Part shown: positions 17,179-25,956 of the stretch, piece after piece
Layout of the letters: the number at the start of each line of letters is the position of its first letter
Numbering within the stretch: the stretch's first letter is position 1
Source of the DNA: Massilia sp.
GTDB taxonomy: Bacteria; Pseudomonadota; Gammaproteobacteria; Burkholderiales; Burkholderiaceae_D
Direction of reading: 5' to 3'
NCBI GenBank assembly: GCA_025359245.1
Contig: JANYGW010000115.1
Location: 1-44,756 of the forward strand
DNA: 44,756 nucleotides
Made by a program: the position numbers and the translations under genes
Notes under the pieces: generated by a model
The model's database searches: none
What the model saw: the letters and a program-made list of their open reading frames with translations, nothing else
What the model was told of the DNA's origin: nothing

Positions 17179-18019
17179 GGCGCTCCATCTTGGGCGACTG
17201 CACGCGCCAGGCGTGCCAGTACAAGGTCACATCAGTCGGCTTGTCCGGCGCCAGGTCGACCAGTTCGCCGTTATCGACCATGCTCCCGTACTGCAATTCC
17301 GGAATCATCCCGTAGCCCAGCCCGAGCCGGACCGCGCTGGTGAACGCCTCGCTGGCCGGCATGTAGTGGCACGGGTAGCTCCCCGCCGGCAAGCCCAGTT
17401 CGCGCAGCAGGAACGCCGATTGCAGCGTGTCCTTGCGGTCGAATACCATCAGCGGCGCCACCCGCGCCGCTTCGCGCTGCAAGCCATCGGGAAACCACTG
17501 CCGTGCGAACGCGGGCGCGGCCAGCAGGCGGTAGCGCATCGCGCCCAGCATTTGCACCTCGCAGCCGCGCATCGCTTCAGGCGCGCTCGATACGCCGGCC
17601 AGCGCCAGGCCTTGCGACAGCAGGCTGTAGGTGTGGTCCTGGTCGTCGAGCGTGATGTCGAGCAGGATGTGTTCGTTGATCAGGAACGACGCAAGGCCGG
17701 GCAGCAGCCAGGTCGCCAGCGTGTCGTTGTTGACGGCCAGCGCCACGCTCAGCGGACGGGCCAGGCTTTCCGCGCTGTCGGCCACGAACTCGTCTTCGAG
17801 CAGCCGGCTGCGGCGCAGGTATTGGACCAGGCGCTGGCCGGCCGCGGTCGCCCGGCACGGCTTGCTGCGGATGATCAGCGGCATCCCCAGTTCGCTTTCG
17901 AGCGCGCTGACCCGCTGCGATACCGCCGACGGCGTCAGGTGCAGCCGCAGCGCCGCCTGCTCGAAACTGCCGCTGTCGATGACGGCCAGCAGTGCTTCCC
18001 CCTTGCGAGTATCCAGCAT
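17126..18019 (-). CDS. argP: LysR-family regulator ArgP
   Basis: A 297-residue LysR-type regulator, exactly the usual ArgP length. The winged helix is at residues 1-60 (LAVIDSGSFEQAALRLHLTPSAVSQRVSALESELG), with the ArgP-typical phrase SAVSQRVSALE and PCRATAAGQRLVQYLRR. The co-inducer domain follows (VALAVNNDTLATWLLPGL, LGYGMIPELQYG). ArgP activates argO in response to arginine and is held inactive by lysine. The start at 18019 is chosen over the TTG at 18040 because GGAGG lies 5 bp upstream of it. It is divergent from an argO/lysE gene, the standard pairing. A perfect TATAAT on the minus strand at 18047-18052 is its likely -10. Confidence 0.9.
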   Translation of the reverse strand: MLDTRKGEALLAVIDSGSFEQAALRLHLTPSAVSQRVSALESELGMPLIIRSKPCRATAAGQRLVQYLRRSRLLEDEFVADSAESLARPLSVALAVNNDTLATWLLPGLASFLINEHILLDITLDDQDHTYSLLSQGLALAGVSSAPEAMRGCEVQMLGAMRYRLLAAPAFARQWFPDGLQREAARVAPLMVFDRKDTLQSAFLLRELGLPAGSYPCHYMPASEAFTSAVRLGLGYGMIPELQYGSMVDNGELVDLAPDKPTDVTLYWHAWRVQSPKMERLSAQVMAAARAALRQPA

Positions 18020-18046
18020 GCTGGCCTCCAACATTAGCAATTCTTA

Positions 18047-18054
18047 ATTATACT
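18047..18054. promoter_or_regulatory. Overlapping divergent -10 elements between argP and argO
   Basis: On the minus strand 18047-18052 reads TATAAT, a perfect -10 for argP with a leader of about 20 nt. On the plus strand 18049-18054 reads TATACT, a possible -10 for argO. Neither has a good -35. The 114-bp region is strongly AT-rich between 18030 and 18075, where ArgP would bind. Confidence 0.5.
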
Positions 18055-18133
18055 GAGATAAATTAAATCAGCTATGTTTGGATGGCGCAGCCCGTCAAAA
18101 TGGATGCAATCGTTCACTTTGCAGGGGTTTTTC

Positions 18134-18748
18134 ATGTTGGATTTCACCATTTTCCTCAACGGGCTCGGCCTGACAGCCGGCCTGATCATGGCCATCGGCG
18201 CCCAGAACCTGCATGTGCTGCGCACCGGATTGCGGCGCCAGAACGTGGGCCTGACCGTGATCACCTGCATCCTGATCGATGCGACCCTGATCACGCTGGG
18301 CGTGGCGGGCGTGGGCACGCTGGTGCAAACGTCGCCGCTGCTGCTGGCGATCGCCAAATGGGGCGGCGCGGCCTTCCTGTTCTGGTACGGCCTGCGCAGC
18401 TGGCGCGCGGTGTTTGCCAGCGGCGCGCTGCAGGTCATGCCGGACCAGGCGCGCAGCAGCGCGCGCCAGGCGCTGCTGAGCGTACTCGCGCTGTCGCTGC
18501 TCAATCCCCATGTCTATCTCGACACCGTGGTGCTGCTGGGCGCGATCGGCGCCAGCTTCGCGCCGGCCGGACGGCCCTCGTTCGTGCTGGGCGCGATGTG
18601 CGCCTCGGCGCTGTGGTTCGTCGCGCTGGGCTACGGCGCCACCCGCTTGTCGCGCCTGTTCGCCAAGCCCGTCGCCTGGCGGTGGATCGATGGGATCGCG
18701 GGCACGACGATGCTGGCCTTGTCGGCCTCAGTGGCGCTGGGCGCCTGA
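18134..18748 (+). CDS. argO: LysE/ArgO-family amino acid exporter
   Basis: A 204-residue inner-membrane protein with about six helices, matching the LysE/RhtB exporter family. The N-terminal FLNGLGLTAGLIMAIGAQNLHVLRTGLRR is diagnostic (family pattern G-x-x-x-GPQN-x-x-V). Other features are WGGAAFLFWYGLRSWR and SLLNPHVYLDTVVLLGAIGA (the NPH-YLDT motif). It should export arginine or lysine and, as in other bacteria, be activated by ArgP encoded divergently. The start at 18134 is preferred to upstream ATGs because it begins the conserved first helix and has AGGGG upstream. Confidence 0.9.
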   Translation: MLDFTIFLNGLGLTAGLIMAIGAQNLHVLRTGLRRQNVGLTVITCILIDATLITLGVAGVGTLVQTSPLLLAIAKWGGAAFLFWYGLRSWRAVFASGALQVMPDQARSSARQALLSVLALSLLNPHVYLDTVVLLGAIGASFAPAGRPSFVLGAMCASALWFVALGYGATRLSRLFAKPVAWRWIDGIAGTTMLALSASVALGA

Positions 18749-18758
18749 CAACGCGGCG

Positions 18759-19805
18759 TCAGGCGAATTCGGGCTCGACATCGTCCTCGCCCCATCCCAT
18801 CACCAGGTTCCACAACAGGTAGCCGCCGATCAGGGTCCCGATCGGAAAGCCAGCCAGCAGGAACACGCCATACAGGCTGCCCACGACCCGCCCCCAAGCC
18901 GCACGGCGCAGGATCGCCGCGCTCGACAAGAACATACCGGCAGTCGCAGCGATGATCACCATGTGCGCGATGATGTGTTCCTTGTCCATGGGCGCAAACA
19001 GGTCCTTGGCCCCGATCAGCAGCCAGCCGACCGCACATAGCCATGCCAAAATCTTGAGCAGCCGCGCCGCCTTTTCGTGCGGCCGCAAGGCGCCGCCCGC
19101 ACGCCGCCCGGCCGGATGCGCGCGCCTGGCCGCCTGGGCGGGCGGATCGGCCCAGTCGCTGGTGCCGAAGGTCGTGGCGCCTGGCGCCGGGGCCTGCGCG
19201 CCGCGCTGGTTCAGGTCGGCCATCAGGTCGGCCAGCTTGACGCGCGATCCGATGGCGTCGCGCAGCTGCGCGAGCCGGGTCAGCGCGGCCTTCAGTTCCG
19301 CTTCGGTCGGGCGCAGGCGCGCCAGGGTTTCCCCGAGTACCGGAATGATCTCGCGCCGCATGAAGGTCTGGCCCATTTCGAAATGGGACTCCGCAAAATA
19401 CTTGACGACTTTGGGCGAGAGCAGCAGGAACGGCTCCATGATCAGGCTGCGCCGTGTCTCTTCGGACAAGGTGGGCAGCGCGGTGCGGACCTGGTGTTCG
19501 AGCAGCAGCCGGTCCTTGTGGAATTCGACCAGTCGGGGGAAGGTTTGCTTGATCAGCGCCGGCAACGCTTCGGCTCTTTTCGCGAATGCGGCGTAGCGCT
19601 CTGGGTCGCCGCGCAGCAGGATATTGCAGCTGAGGCAGTTACGCTGATAACCGGCCAGCTCGCCTTCGCCCGCGGTGATGTAGTAAATGTGGCCGGCCAT
19701 GCCGATCCGTTCGAGGGAAAACGCCCTGGCGCCGACGCAGATCGGACAGAAATCGGCCACATAGCCCAGGTGACGATAGACCGCCTTGGTCCCCCAAATG
19801 ATCAT
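18759..19805 (-). CDS. Zinc-ribbon plus C-terminal membrane protein, function unknown
   Basis: A 348-residue protein. It begins MIIWGTKAVYRHLGYVADFCPICVG, a start found in many zinc-ribbon proteins. CPIC (residues 20-23) and CLSC (about 57-60) are the probable metal-binding pairs. A long helical middle (60-210) is followed by an Ala/Arg/Pro-rich linker and three or four membrane helices (from about 252 to 336). The acidic tail is EDDVEPEFA. ATG 19805 is chosen over 19841 because GGAG precedes it and the family begins there. It is convergent with argO, 10 bp away. No enzymatic motif is visible. Confidence 0.65.
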   Translation of the reverse strand: MIIWGTKAVYRHLGYVADFCPICVGARAFSLERIGMAGHIYYITAGEGELAGYQRNCLSCNILLRGDPERYAAFAKRAEALPALIKQTFPRLVEFHKDRLLLEHQVRTALPTLSEETRRSLIMEPFLLLSPKVVKYFAESHFEMGQTFMRREIIPVLGETLARLRPTEAELKAALTRLAQLRDAIGSRVKLADLMADLNQRGAQAPAPGATTFGTSDWADPPAQAARRAHPAGRRAGGALRPHEKAARLLKILAWLCAVGWLLIGAKDLFAPMDKEHIIAHMVIIAATAGMFLSSAAILRRAAWGRVVGSLYGVFLLAGFPIGTLIGGYLLWNLVMGWGEDDVEPEFA

Positions 19806-19876
19806 GCCTGACTCCGCAGTGTGATGGAAAGCGCCCATCATGCCATGGGTTGACCTGCTAAGTCAGCAACAGATCG

Positions 19877-20794
19877 TCAGATTCCCAGCGCCTTCAGTTC
19901 GGCGATCTCGGTATCGCCATCGTCAACCAGCCGCTCCCACCCATCGACCTTGCCCAGGCCCAGGCTGCGCGCGAGCGACAGCAGCAGGCTTTGGCCCGGG
20001 GCCGCGCGCTCGGGCTGGAGCGCATACACAGGATCGGCGAAGGCCGCCGCCGGCGTCGTGATGGTCCAGCCCATGTCCTTGAACTGGGCGATGACGTCGT
20101 CGAGCCACAACGCGTTGATCAGGTTATGGTGCAGCAGGATCACCTGGGCGATGTCCCTGCCCTGCAACCGCTGCGACAGCGCCCGGTAAGCCAGCGCGCG
20201 CTGGCGGATATGGGCCAGGTAGACGCGCTTGAGCGGCGCCAGGTCGGCCTTGCTGTCCTGGTCCAGCAGCGCGGCCAGTTTGCCGTCCAGACGCCAGTCG
20301 CTGGTGTCGAGCGACACGTAGGCGTTGCGGTAGTGCTGCTGCGCCAAAAAGCTGCGCATGCCGTCGCGCTTTTCCGGCGTATCGCCTTCGCGCAGGTAGG
20401 TGAAGCGAAACCATTTCTGGTAGCCGGGCAGCGTGCTGATGATGGCGTCGCAGTCCAGCACTTCCTTCTGGTACTGCGCCAGCGGGACCTTGACGAGGTC
20501 CGGATGGGTCATCGTGTGGTTGCCGATGGCGTGCCCGGCCTCGCCCCAGGCGCGCGCCAGCGCCTTGCCCTCGGCCCGGTCTGCGCCGAAGCCGGCCGTG
20601 ACAAACAAGGCCGCCTTGACGTGGTGCTTGCCCAGCGCCGCCAGGATGGCCGCGTTGCGCTGCGCCGGCGACAGGCGCGGCGACGGGTCCAGGTTCGGGC
20701 CGTCGTCGAAGGTGAAGGCGACCGATTGCGCATCGGCCGAAATGGCACACAGGGCGATGCAGATCGCCGCGACTGCAGTGAACAAACGGGACAT
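19877..20794 (-). CDS. Polysaccharide deacetylase (NodB domain), exported
   Basis: A 305-residue exported enzyme: signal peptide 1-22 (ending ADA), then a NodB domain. TFDDGP at 28-33 holds the catalytic D30 and metal ligand D31; H93 and H97 (NHTMTH) complete the metal site. Family members remove N-acetyl groups from peptidoglycan, chitin-like or biofilm polymers. The C-terminal LLHHNLINALWLDDVIAQFKDMGWTI is the usual last segment. Start 20794 has GAGG upstream. It lies 34 bp behind the S41 protease gene in the same direction, so both are likely co-transcribed and may be under CpxR control from 22252-22266. Confidence 0.88.
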   Translation of the reverse strand: MSRLFTAVAAICIALCAISADAQSVAFTFDDGPNLDPSPRLSPAQRNAAILAALGKHHVKAALFVTAGFGADRAEGKALARAWGEAGHAIGNHTMTHPDLVKVPLAQYQKEVLDCDAIISTLPGYQKWFRFTYLREGDTPEKRDGMRSFLAQQHYRNAYVSLDTSDWRLDGKLAALLDQDSKADLAPLKRVYLAHIRQRALAYRALSQRLQGRDIAQVILLHHNLINALWLDDVIAQFKDMGWTITTPAAAFADPVYALQPERAAPGQSLLLSLARSLGLGKVDGWERLVDDGDTEIAELKALGI

Positions 20795-20828
20795 GCGGGC
20801 GCCTCGAAAAATCAAAGGCGCCAGCCTA

Positions 20829-22169
20829 TCACAGACGGCTGCTGGCCGCCTTGAACAGCGCCCGCAGGCCCGATGGCGGCGGCGCCAGCATCGTCACGGC
20901 GGCCTGCAAAGCCTTGTCGCTGGCGGTGCCGAACAGGCTGGTTTTTTCCGCCGTCGGACGCGTGGTTTTCTGCGCCGGGTTATTGGCCTTGATCGACGGC
21001 AGATGGTTGGCCAGGTCCGCTTCGCGCAGGAAGACGCCCTCGCCCGGCACCGCCGGGAAAGCCTGCTGGATCACCACGTCGGGCGTGATGCCGCGCGCCT
21101 GCACATCGTTGCCGTGCGGCGTAAAGTAGCGCGCCACCGTCAGCTTGATCGCACTGTCCTTCGACAGCGGAATGATGGTCTGGATCGAGCCCTTGCCGAA
21201 GGTCTGGCTGCCGATGATCTTGGCGCGTCCATGGTCCTGCAAGGCGCCCGCGACCAGTTCGGCGGACGAGGCGGATGCGCCGTTGACCAGCACCGTCAGC
21301 GGCACCGTCCGGGTCCACGCGGGCAAGGTCTTGAGCGCGCTGGTCTCGGTCAGCTCCGCAAATTCGGGCGTCCCGGCCGACATGGTCGCGGTCGAGCCGG
21401 GCATGCGTCCGCGCGACGAGAACAGCACCGCGTCCGGTTCAAGGAAGGTCGCCGCCACGCCGGCGGCAGCGGAAATGAGGCCGCCCGGATCGTTGCGCAG
21501 GTCGAGGATCAGCCCCTTGGGACCGCCGTCCTTGTCGAGCGCCTTCAGGCTGGCGACCAGGTCGGCCGTGGTCGAGCCGCCGAATTCGGCGATCCGCACC
21601 CGCATCAGGCCGGGCCTGGCCACTTGCACCGCCACGGTCTTGCTGTGCAGGGCCGCGCGGACCAGCCGCACCTTGACCGGTTCGCGCACGCCGGGGCGCG
21701 ACAATTCAAGGTCGACCGCCGTTCCCGGCGCGCCGCGGATGCGCTTGCCGATCCCGTTGGCCAGCAGCCCCGTCACCGGTGCGCCGTCGACGGCGATGAT
21801 GACATCGCCCGGCCGGATGCCGCCCCGTTCGGCCGCACCGCCCTGGCTGAGCGCCTGCACGCGGATCGAACCGCCTTCGATTTCCACCTCCACGCCGATG
21901 CCGACATAGTCGCCCGACTTCATTTTCTCCATCTCTTCCAGGTCTTCCTTGTCGAGGTACTGGGAATGCGGATCGAGCGCGGCGAGCATGCCGCCGATGG
22001 CGTCGGCGAACATCTTCTTGTCATTGACCGGATCGACGTAGTGCAGCTCGACCTGGCGGTAGGCGAGCAGCATTTCGTTGAGCGCCGCCTGTTTGGCGGC
22101 CATGTCCGGTTCGGCCGCAAACAGCGGCATCGACAGCAGCACGGCGAGGACTGCAACTGCGTATTTCAT
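20829..22169 (-). CDS. S41-family carboxy-terminal processing protease (CtpA/Prc type)
   Basis: A 446-residue exported serine protease. The signal peptide ends near residue 19 (LFA-AE). A PDZ domain spans about 85-170 (GVEVEIEGGSIRVQAL, then GGIRPGDVIIAVDG), and the S41 catalytic core about 185-350. The nucleophile is S301 (NGASASSAE) and the general base K326 (FGKGSIQ); the 25-residue gap equals that of E. coli Prc. It probably removes C-terminal tails from periplasmic or peptidoglycan-linked proteins. It heads a probable operon with the deacetylase. A perfect CpxR box lies 83-97 bp upstream, which would place this quality-control protease in the Cpx response. Confidence 0.9.
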   Translation of the reverse strand: MKYAVAVLAVLLSMPLFAAEPDMAAKQAALNEMLLAYRQVELHYVDPVNDKKMFADAIGGMLAALDPHSQYLDKEDLEEMEKMKSGDYVGIGVEVEIEGGSIRVQALSQGGAAERGGIRPGDVIIAVDGAPVTGLLANGIGKRIRGAPGTAVDLELSRPGVREPVKVRLVRAALHSKTVAVQVARPGLMRVRIAEFGGSTTADLVASLKALDKDGGPKGLILDLRNDPGGLISAAAGVAATFLEPDAVLFSSRGRMPGSTATMSAGTPEFAELTETSALKTLPAWTRTVPLTVLVNGASASSAELVAGALQDHGRAKIIGSQTFGKGSIQTIIPLSKDSAIKLTVARYFTPHGNDVQARGITPDVVIQQAFPAVPGEGVFLREADLANHLPSIKANNPAQKTTRPTAEKTSLFGTASDKALQAAVTMLAPPPSGLRALFKAASSRL

Positions 22170-22251
22170 GGGTGTGCTCCTGAGGGGATGACGGTGGGCA
22201 TAGCCTAGGTCAGGTTTCTGAACGGTTCATTAAGACTGGTTGTTCACGCAT

Positions 22252-22266
22252 GTAAAACCAAGTAAA
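22252..22266 (+). promoter_or_regulatory. Perfect CpxR box between S41 protease gene and FliD-C-like gene
   Basis: GTAAA-ACCAA-GTAAA matches the CpxR consensus exactly. It lies 83-97 bp upstream of the S41 protease ATG (22169, minus) and 122-136 bp upstream of the plus-strand ATG at 22388. It could serve either gene or both. Candidate -10s are CTTAAT on the minus strand (22229-22234) and TACACA on the plus strand (22301-22306). Confidence 0.8.
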
Positions 22267-22387
22267 GCCTGCTACGGTACAGCAGCGCGCTACGTTCGCT
22301 TACACAATGTTCAATCGAATCGGGGCCTGACAGGGGTATGCTGGCCTGGATTTCCCGCTAGAAATACGAACCTGTGTAGGAGTTGCC

Positions 22388-23359
22388 ATGACAATTTCAC
22401 CCATCAATCTGTCGAGCCTGGGTGCCAGCCTGAGTCAATTCAAGGGGCAGGCGCTGACGTCCCTGTTCGATCCGGTTGCGCCGGTCTGGTCGTCCGGTCC
22501 GCTGGCGGGCCCCGCCGCCGCCACCAGCTTCTTCCAGCGCGCGGACGACCTGGCGCCGCTCGATATACTGACCAATAATCCCAATTTCAGCAGCGTGCTC
22601 GATCAATTCAGCGCCTCGCTGCGCATGACGACCTTGCCGACGTCGACCACGCCGACCGCGCTCGACGCGGCACAATCGTTCAGCAAGCCGGGACAGAACA
22701 TGGTCACCGTGCTCAATCGGGTCGAGGTGACGTTCAAGGCGCAGTTTGCCGAACTGGGCGAACTGCGTGCCAGCCTGGTCACCGACCAGGGCGCCGCACA
22801 GCAGCTCAAGACGCTGGGCGCGGCATCGTCGGACGCCGACATCAAGGCCGCGCTGGACGATTTCGTGGCCAGCTATAACGCCGGCGTCGTGCGCTTCGCG
22901 CCGGACGTGGCGCAGGGCGGCGTCCTCGATGGCAGCTGGGAAGCGACGCGCGCGCGCTTCGCCACCGAACGCGATATCAGCTATGTGCTGAACGGGTCCG
23001 AAGTGGGCCTCAAGGGCGGCCTGGCCGCGCTGGGCGTGACGACCGACCCGGCAACCGGGCTGGCCGCGGTGGATCACGCGCAGCTGGACACGGCGCTCGC
23101 CAAGAACAAGGGCAATGTCGTCGCAGCGCTGGCTTCGTTCGGCGCCACCTTCGTCACCACGGTCGACACGCTCAACGCCGCCGGCCATGCGCAGGTACGC
23201 CAGATGGGCAACCTGGAGCGCGCGGTGCACTGGATCGACGACAACAAGGCCGACGTCGAGAAGGAATTCGGGCCGGGCGCGGCGGCCACGCCCGATGACG
23301 CGTTCGCCAAGGCCGCCGCCCGGTATGACGCGATGGCGCAGCTGCTCGGCAAAGCCTGA
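22388..23359 (+). CDS. Protein resembling the FliD C-terminal region, no flagellar context
   Basis: A 323-residue protein without signal peptide. Residues about 150-265 recall the FliD_C pattern: FVASYNAGVVRF, GVLDGSWEATRARFATERDISYVLN, then LAALGVTTDPATGLAAVDHAQLDTALAKNKGNVVAALASFG, where a short phrase about an early layer is followed by 'L-x-x-D-x-x-L-x-x-A-L-x-x-N'. The N-terminal half is Ala/Thr/Ser-rich, and the C-terminus is helical. TAGGAG lies 5 bp before the ATG. No flagellar gene is nearby, so this may be a diverged secreted or structural protein. A CpxR box lies 122 bp upstream. Family assignment is by eye and uncertain. Confidence 0.6.
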   Translation: MTISPINLSSLGASLSQFKGQALTSLFDPVAPVWSSGPLAGPAAATSFFQRADDLAPLDILTNNPNFSSVLDQFSASLRMTTLPTSTTPTALDAAQSFSKPGQNMVTVLNRVEVTFKAQFAELGELRASLVTDQGAAQQLKTLGAASSDADIKAALDDFVASYNAGVVRFAPDVAQGGVLDGSWEATRARFATERDISYVLNGSEVGLKGGLAALGVTTDPATGLAAVDHAQLDTALAKNKGNVVAALASFGATFVTTVDTLNAAGHAQVRQMGNLERAVHWIDDNKADVEKEFGPGAAATPDDAFAKAAARYDAMAQLLGKA

Positions 23360-23378
23360 CTAGCATTTGTCAGAACGG

Positions 23379-23410
23379 ATGCAAGCAGAAAGAATTGCAT
23401 TCCCTTTTTT
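23379..23410 (+). terminator. Weak intrinsic terminator after the FliD-C-like gene
   Basis: ATGCAA (23379-23384) pairs with TTGCAT (23395-23400), followed by TCCC and a T6 run ending at 23410. The stem is only 6 bp with a 10-nt loop. The location, 20 bp after the stop at 23359, fits a terminator. Confidence 0.4.
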
Positions 23411-23532
23411 ACAACAGAAGTGTAACAGAAGCAATTTATATTGCGCTTATTAACATAATTTTGTAGAGTTACAAAGCGCGCTCAACATCTTCGTCTTGAA
23501 AATGGCAGCGCTCTCACAATGAGGTAGCTGTC

Positions 23533-23829
23533 ATGTCCGAGAAGTCCTTTGCGGTAGCGAGCGTGTCGGTTGCGGTCATTTGGGGCACGTTTTTTTACCC
23601 GCCATCGCCACACGCATCGAAGCAGCAGGCACCGCAATCGGCGTTTTCCCAGGAAGATTCCAGCGACGCGCTGCGCGCCGACAAAGGCAATCTGCGCAGC
23701 GCCGCACCGGCCCTGCTGAAGACGGCCGGTACAGCGCCGCCGGTGGCCGCATCGAAGAATGCATGCGCGTTTCCCGGCTCCGGCGGCGCAGCGATCTGCG
23801 CACCGTTGCAGAAGTTGGCCGGCAACTGA
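23533..23829 (+). CDS. Small exported or membrane-anchored hypothetical protein
   Basis: A 98-residue protein with an N-terminal hydrophobic segment (AVASVSVAVIWGTFFY, residues 7-22) followed by a Ser/Ala/Gln-rich tail containing two cysteines (CAFPGSGGAAIC, 77-88), which could form a disulfide. GAGGT lies about 8 bp before the ATG. The upstream 170 bp are AT-rich. No family is recognised. It is convergent with the flavoprotein gene. Confidence 0.55.
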   Translation: MSEKSFAVASVSVAVIWGTFFYPPSPHASKQQAPQSAFSQEDSSDALRADKGNLRSAAPALLKTAGTAPPVAASKNACAFPGSGGAAICAPLQKLAGN

Positions 23830-23893
23830 AGCGACCCTCACAGAATTCACTGCATCGCTCAACCCTACTCCAGAACCAGCGTCGTCCTCGCGT

Positions 23894-25954
23894 TCATGAA
23901 AAACTGGTATGGAAATGACGCCGAAACGGCACGTCGCCGGCCGGCGCTTCATCCATCTCGCGCGCATAGCGATGGCCCGCATACACGGCATGGGCGATCA
24001 ATCCGGGCGCCAGCGCATCGCCGGCGCATTGCACCGTCTTGATGCCCGCGCCCTGCCACTCCGATTCGCGCAGCAGCAGCGCCTGATACAGCGCGTCATT
24101 GGGCAAGCGCGCCGTGACCGCAACCACCGATGCGCAGGCGAGCGCACTGGCCTTCCCCGACCACACCTGCTCCATCAGCACCCGGTCGCCGCAAAATTCA
24201 ATGATATTGTGCGACACCACCTGCTGCACGTTCAATGCATGCATGCGGTGCTGGATATGCCGGTAGTCGAGCGTATTGCTGCTCCATGAGGCGATGGTGT
24301 CGTCCGGCGTGACGTAGATGACCGCCCGCCCTTCCATGCACAGTTTGTCGGCGATGGTGCTGGCATAGTAAAAATAGTCGTCGTCGAAAATCACGACCGG
24401 GCCGTCGGGCAGGCGCCCGTCCATGATGTCGTCCGGCGTAAAGATGCTGGCCTCGTCGAAGCCCTGAATGCCCATGCCATTGCTGCGCCCAAAGCCGTCG
24501 CGCCGCCAGTGGCAGCCGGTGGCAAGCAAGACATGGTCGGCGCCGAAATCGAGCACGTCCTGCGCACCGAGCACGCTGTCGAGATACATGGTGACGTTGT
24601 TCATCTTGTTGATCTGCCCGACGCGCCAGTCGCGCACCCTGCCCCATTCGGCCAGGCCAGGCAGGCGCGCCTCCCTGGCCACGCGCCCGCCCAGTTCGCG
24701 CGAGCCTTCCGACAGGTGTACTTCGTAGCCGCGTTCGCCGAGCGCGCGCGCCGCTTCCAGGCCGGTCGGACCGGCGCCGACGACCAAGACCCGGGCCTTT
24801 GATTTCTTGATCGCGATCCGTTCCGGGTGCCAGTTCTTGCGCCACTCCTCGCCCATCGTCGGATTTTGCGTGCAGCGTATCGGCGTCACCGTGTTATCGC
24901 CCGACACGCAGATATTGCAGCCGATGCATTCGCGGATGTCGTCGATGCGGCCTTCCTCTATCTTCCTGGGCAAGAACGGATCGGCGATCGACGGCCGCGC
25001 GGCGCCGATAAAATCGAGCACGCCGCGCTTGATCTGCGAAACCATCGTGTCCGGCGACGTAAAGCGTCCGACCCCGACCACCGGCTTGCTGGTGACCTTC
25101 TTGACCCAGTCGACAAACGGCTCCTGCGCGCCCTCGCGCGCGAAGCGCGACGGCACCGAGTCGTTGTACCAGGCCGCCAGGTTCACATCCCACAAATCAG
25201 GCAGGTCGGCCAGCATGTGCACGATTTCCTTCGCCTCGGTCATCGTCACGCCGCCATCGCCCAGCAGTTCTTCGGTGGCGAAGCGCACCGCCACGGCGCA
25301 GGTGTCGCCCACCGCGTCCTTGGTGTCCTCGATCACTTCGCGCAGCAGGCGCACGCGATTTTCCAGCGAGCCGCCGTATTCGTCGCTGCGCTGGTTGCGG
25401 CGCTTTTGCAGAAAGTGCATCGGCAGGCTCAGGTCGTGCGCGGCGTAGATATAGATCACGTCGAATCCGGCTGCCTTGGCGCGCAGGGCGGCATTGCGGT
25501 GCCAGCGCCGGTATTCGGCGATATCGCGCTTGTTCATCGCGCGCGCCTGCGACGGGTAGCCGTATTTGCTGGGCTGGTGCGAAGGCGCCAGCAGCACTTC
25601 GCGCGAATACAGGTTCGACGCGGTCGGGCCGTTATGGGTCAACTCGATCCCGGCCAGGGCGCCGTAGGCATGCACGGCATCGCACATCAGGCGCAGCGCG
25701 GGAATGTCGTGATCGTCCCACAGGCGGGCCTCGACAAATGGCGACAGATCGCCCGACGGATGGATCTCGCATTCCTCGGTGCAGATCACGGCCCAGCCGC
25801 CTTCCGCCTTGACCTCGCGCATGGCGGCGTGCGCCTGCGGCATCGCATGGCCCATGCCGTTGCAGTGCGGGACCTGGAAAAAACGGTTCTTGGCCGTGAC
25901 CGGACCGATTTTTACCGGTTCGAACAGGATGTCGTAGCGCGGGTCGCGGGTCAT
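23894..25954 (-). CDS. DgcA/trimethylamine-dehydrogenase-like FMN/Fe-S flavoprotein
   Basis: A 686-residue enzyme of the TMADH / dimethylglycine demethylase group. Residues 1-330 form the FMN-binding TIM barrel (YDILFEPVKIGPVTAKNRFFQVPHCNGMG). A [4Fe-4S] cluster is bound by C343, C346, C349 and C361 (CIGCNICV, then RCTQNP). The C-terminal half binds ADP or FAD (VVGAGPTGLEAARALG, 391-406). It should oxidise an N-methylated amine, releasing formaldehyde or passing electrons to a flavoprotein. It lies 2 bp behind the APC transporter gene, with the Rieske gene first in the operon. This combination resembles glycine-betaine (gbcA/dgcA) and stachydrine (stc) catabolism. The exact substrate cannot be read. 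Confidence 0.88.
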   Translation of the reverse strand: MTRDPRYDILFEPVKIGPVTAKNRFFQVPHCNGMGHAMPQAHAAMREVKAEGGWAVICTEECEIHPSGDLSPFVEARLWDDHDIPALRLMCDAVHAYGALAGIELTHNGPTASNLYSREVLLAPSHQPSKYGYPSQARAMNKRDIAEYRRWHRNAALRAKAAGFDVIYIYAAHDLSLPMHFLQKRRNQRSDEYGGSLENRVRLLREVIEDTKDAVGDTCAVAVRFATEELLGDGGVTMTEAKEIVHMLADLPDLWDVNLAAWYNDSVPSRFAREGAQEPFVDWVKKVTSKPVVGVGRFTSPDTMVSQIKRGVLDFIGAARPSIADPFLPRKIEEGRIDDIRECIGCNICVSGDNTVTPIRCTQNPTMGEEWRKNWHPERIAIKKSKARVLVVGAGPTGLEAARALGERGYEVHLSEGSRELGGRVAREARLPGLAEWGRVRDWRVGQINKMNNVTMYLDSVLGAQDVLDFGADHVLLATGCHWRRDGFGRSNGMGIQGFDEASIFTPDDIMDGRLPDGPVVIFDDDYFYYASTIADKLCMEGRAVIYVTPDDTIASWSSNTLDYRHIQHRMHALNVQQVVSHNIIEFCGDRVLMEQVWSGKASALACASVVAVTARLPNDALYQALLLRESEWQGAGIKTVQCAGDALAPGLIAHAVYAGHRYAREMDEAPAGDVPFRRHFHTSFS

Positions 25955-25956
25955 CG

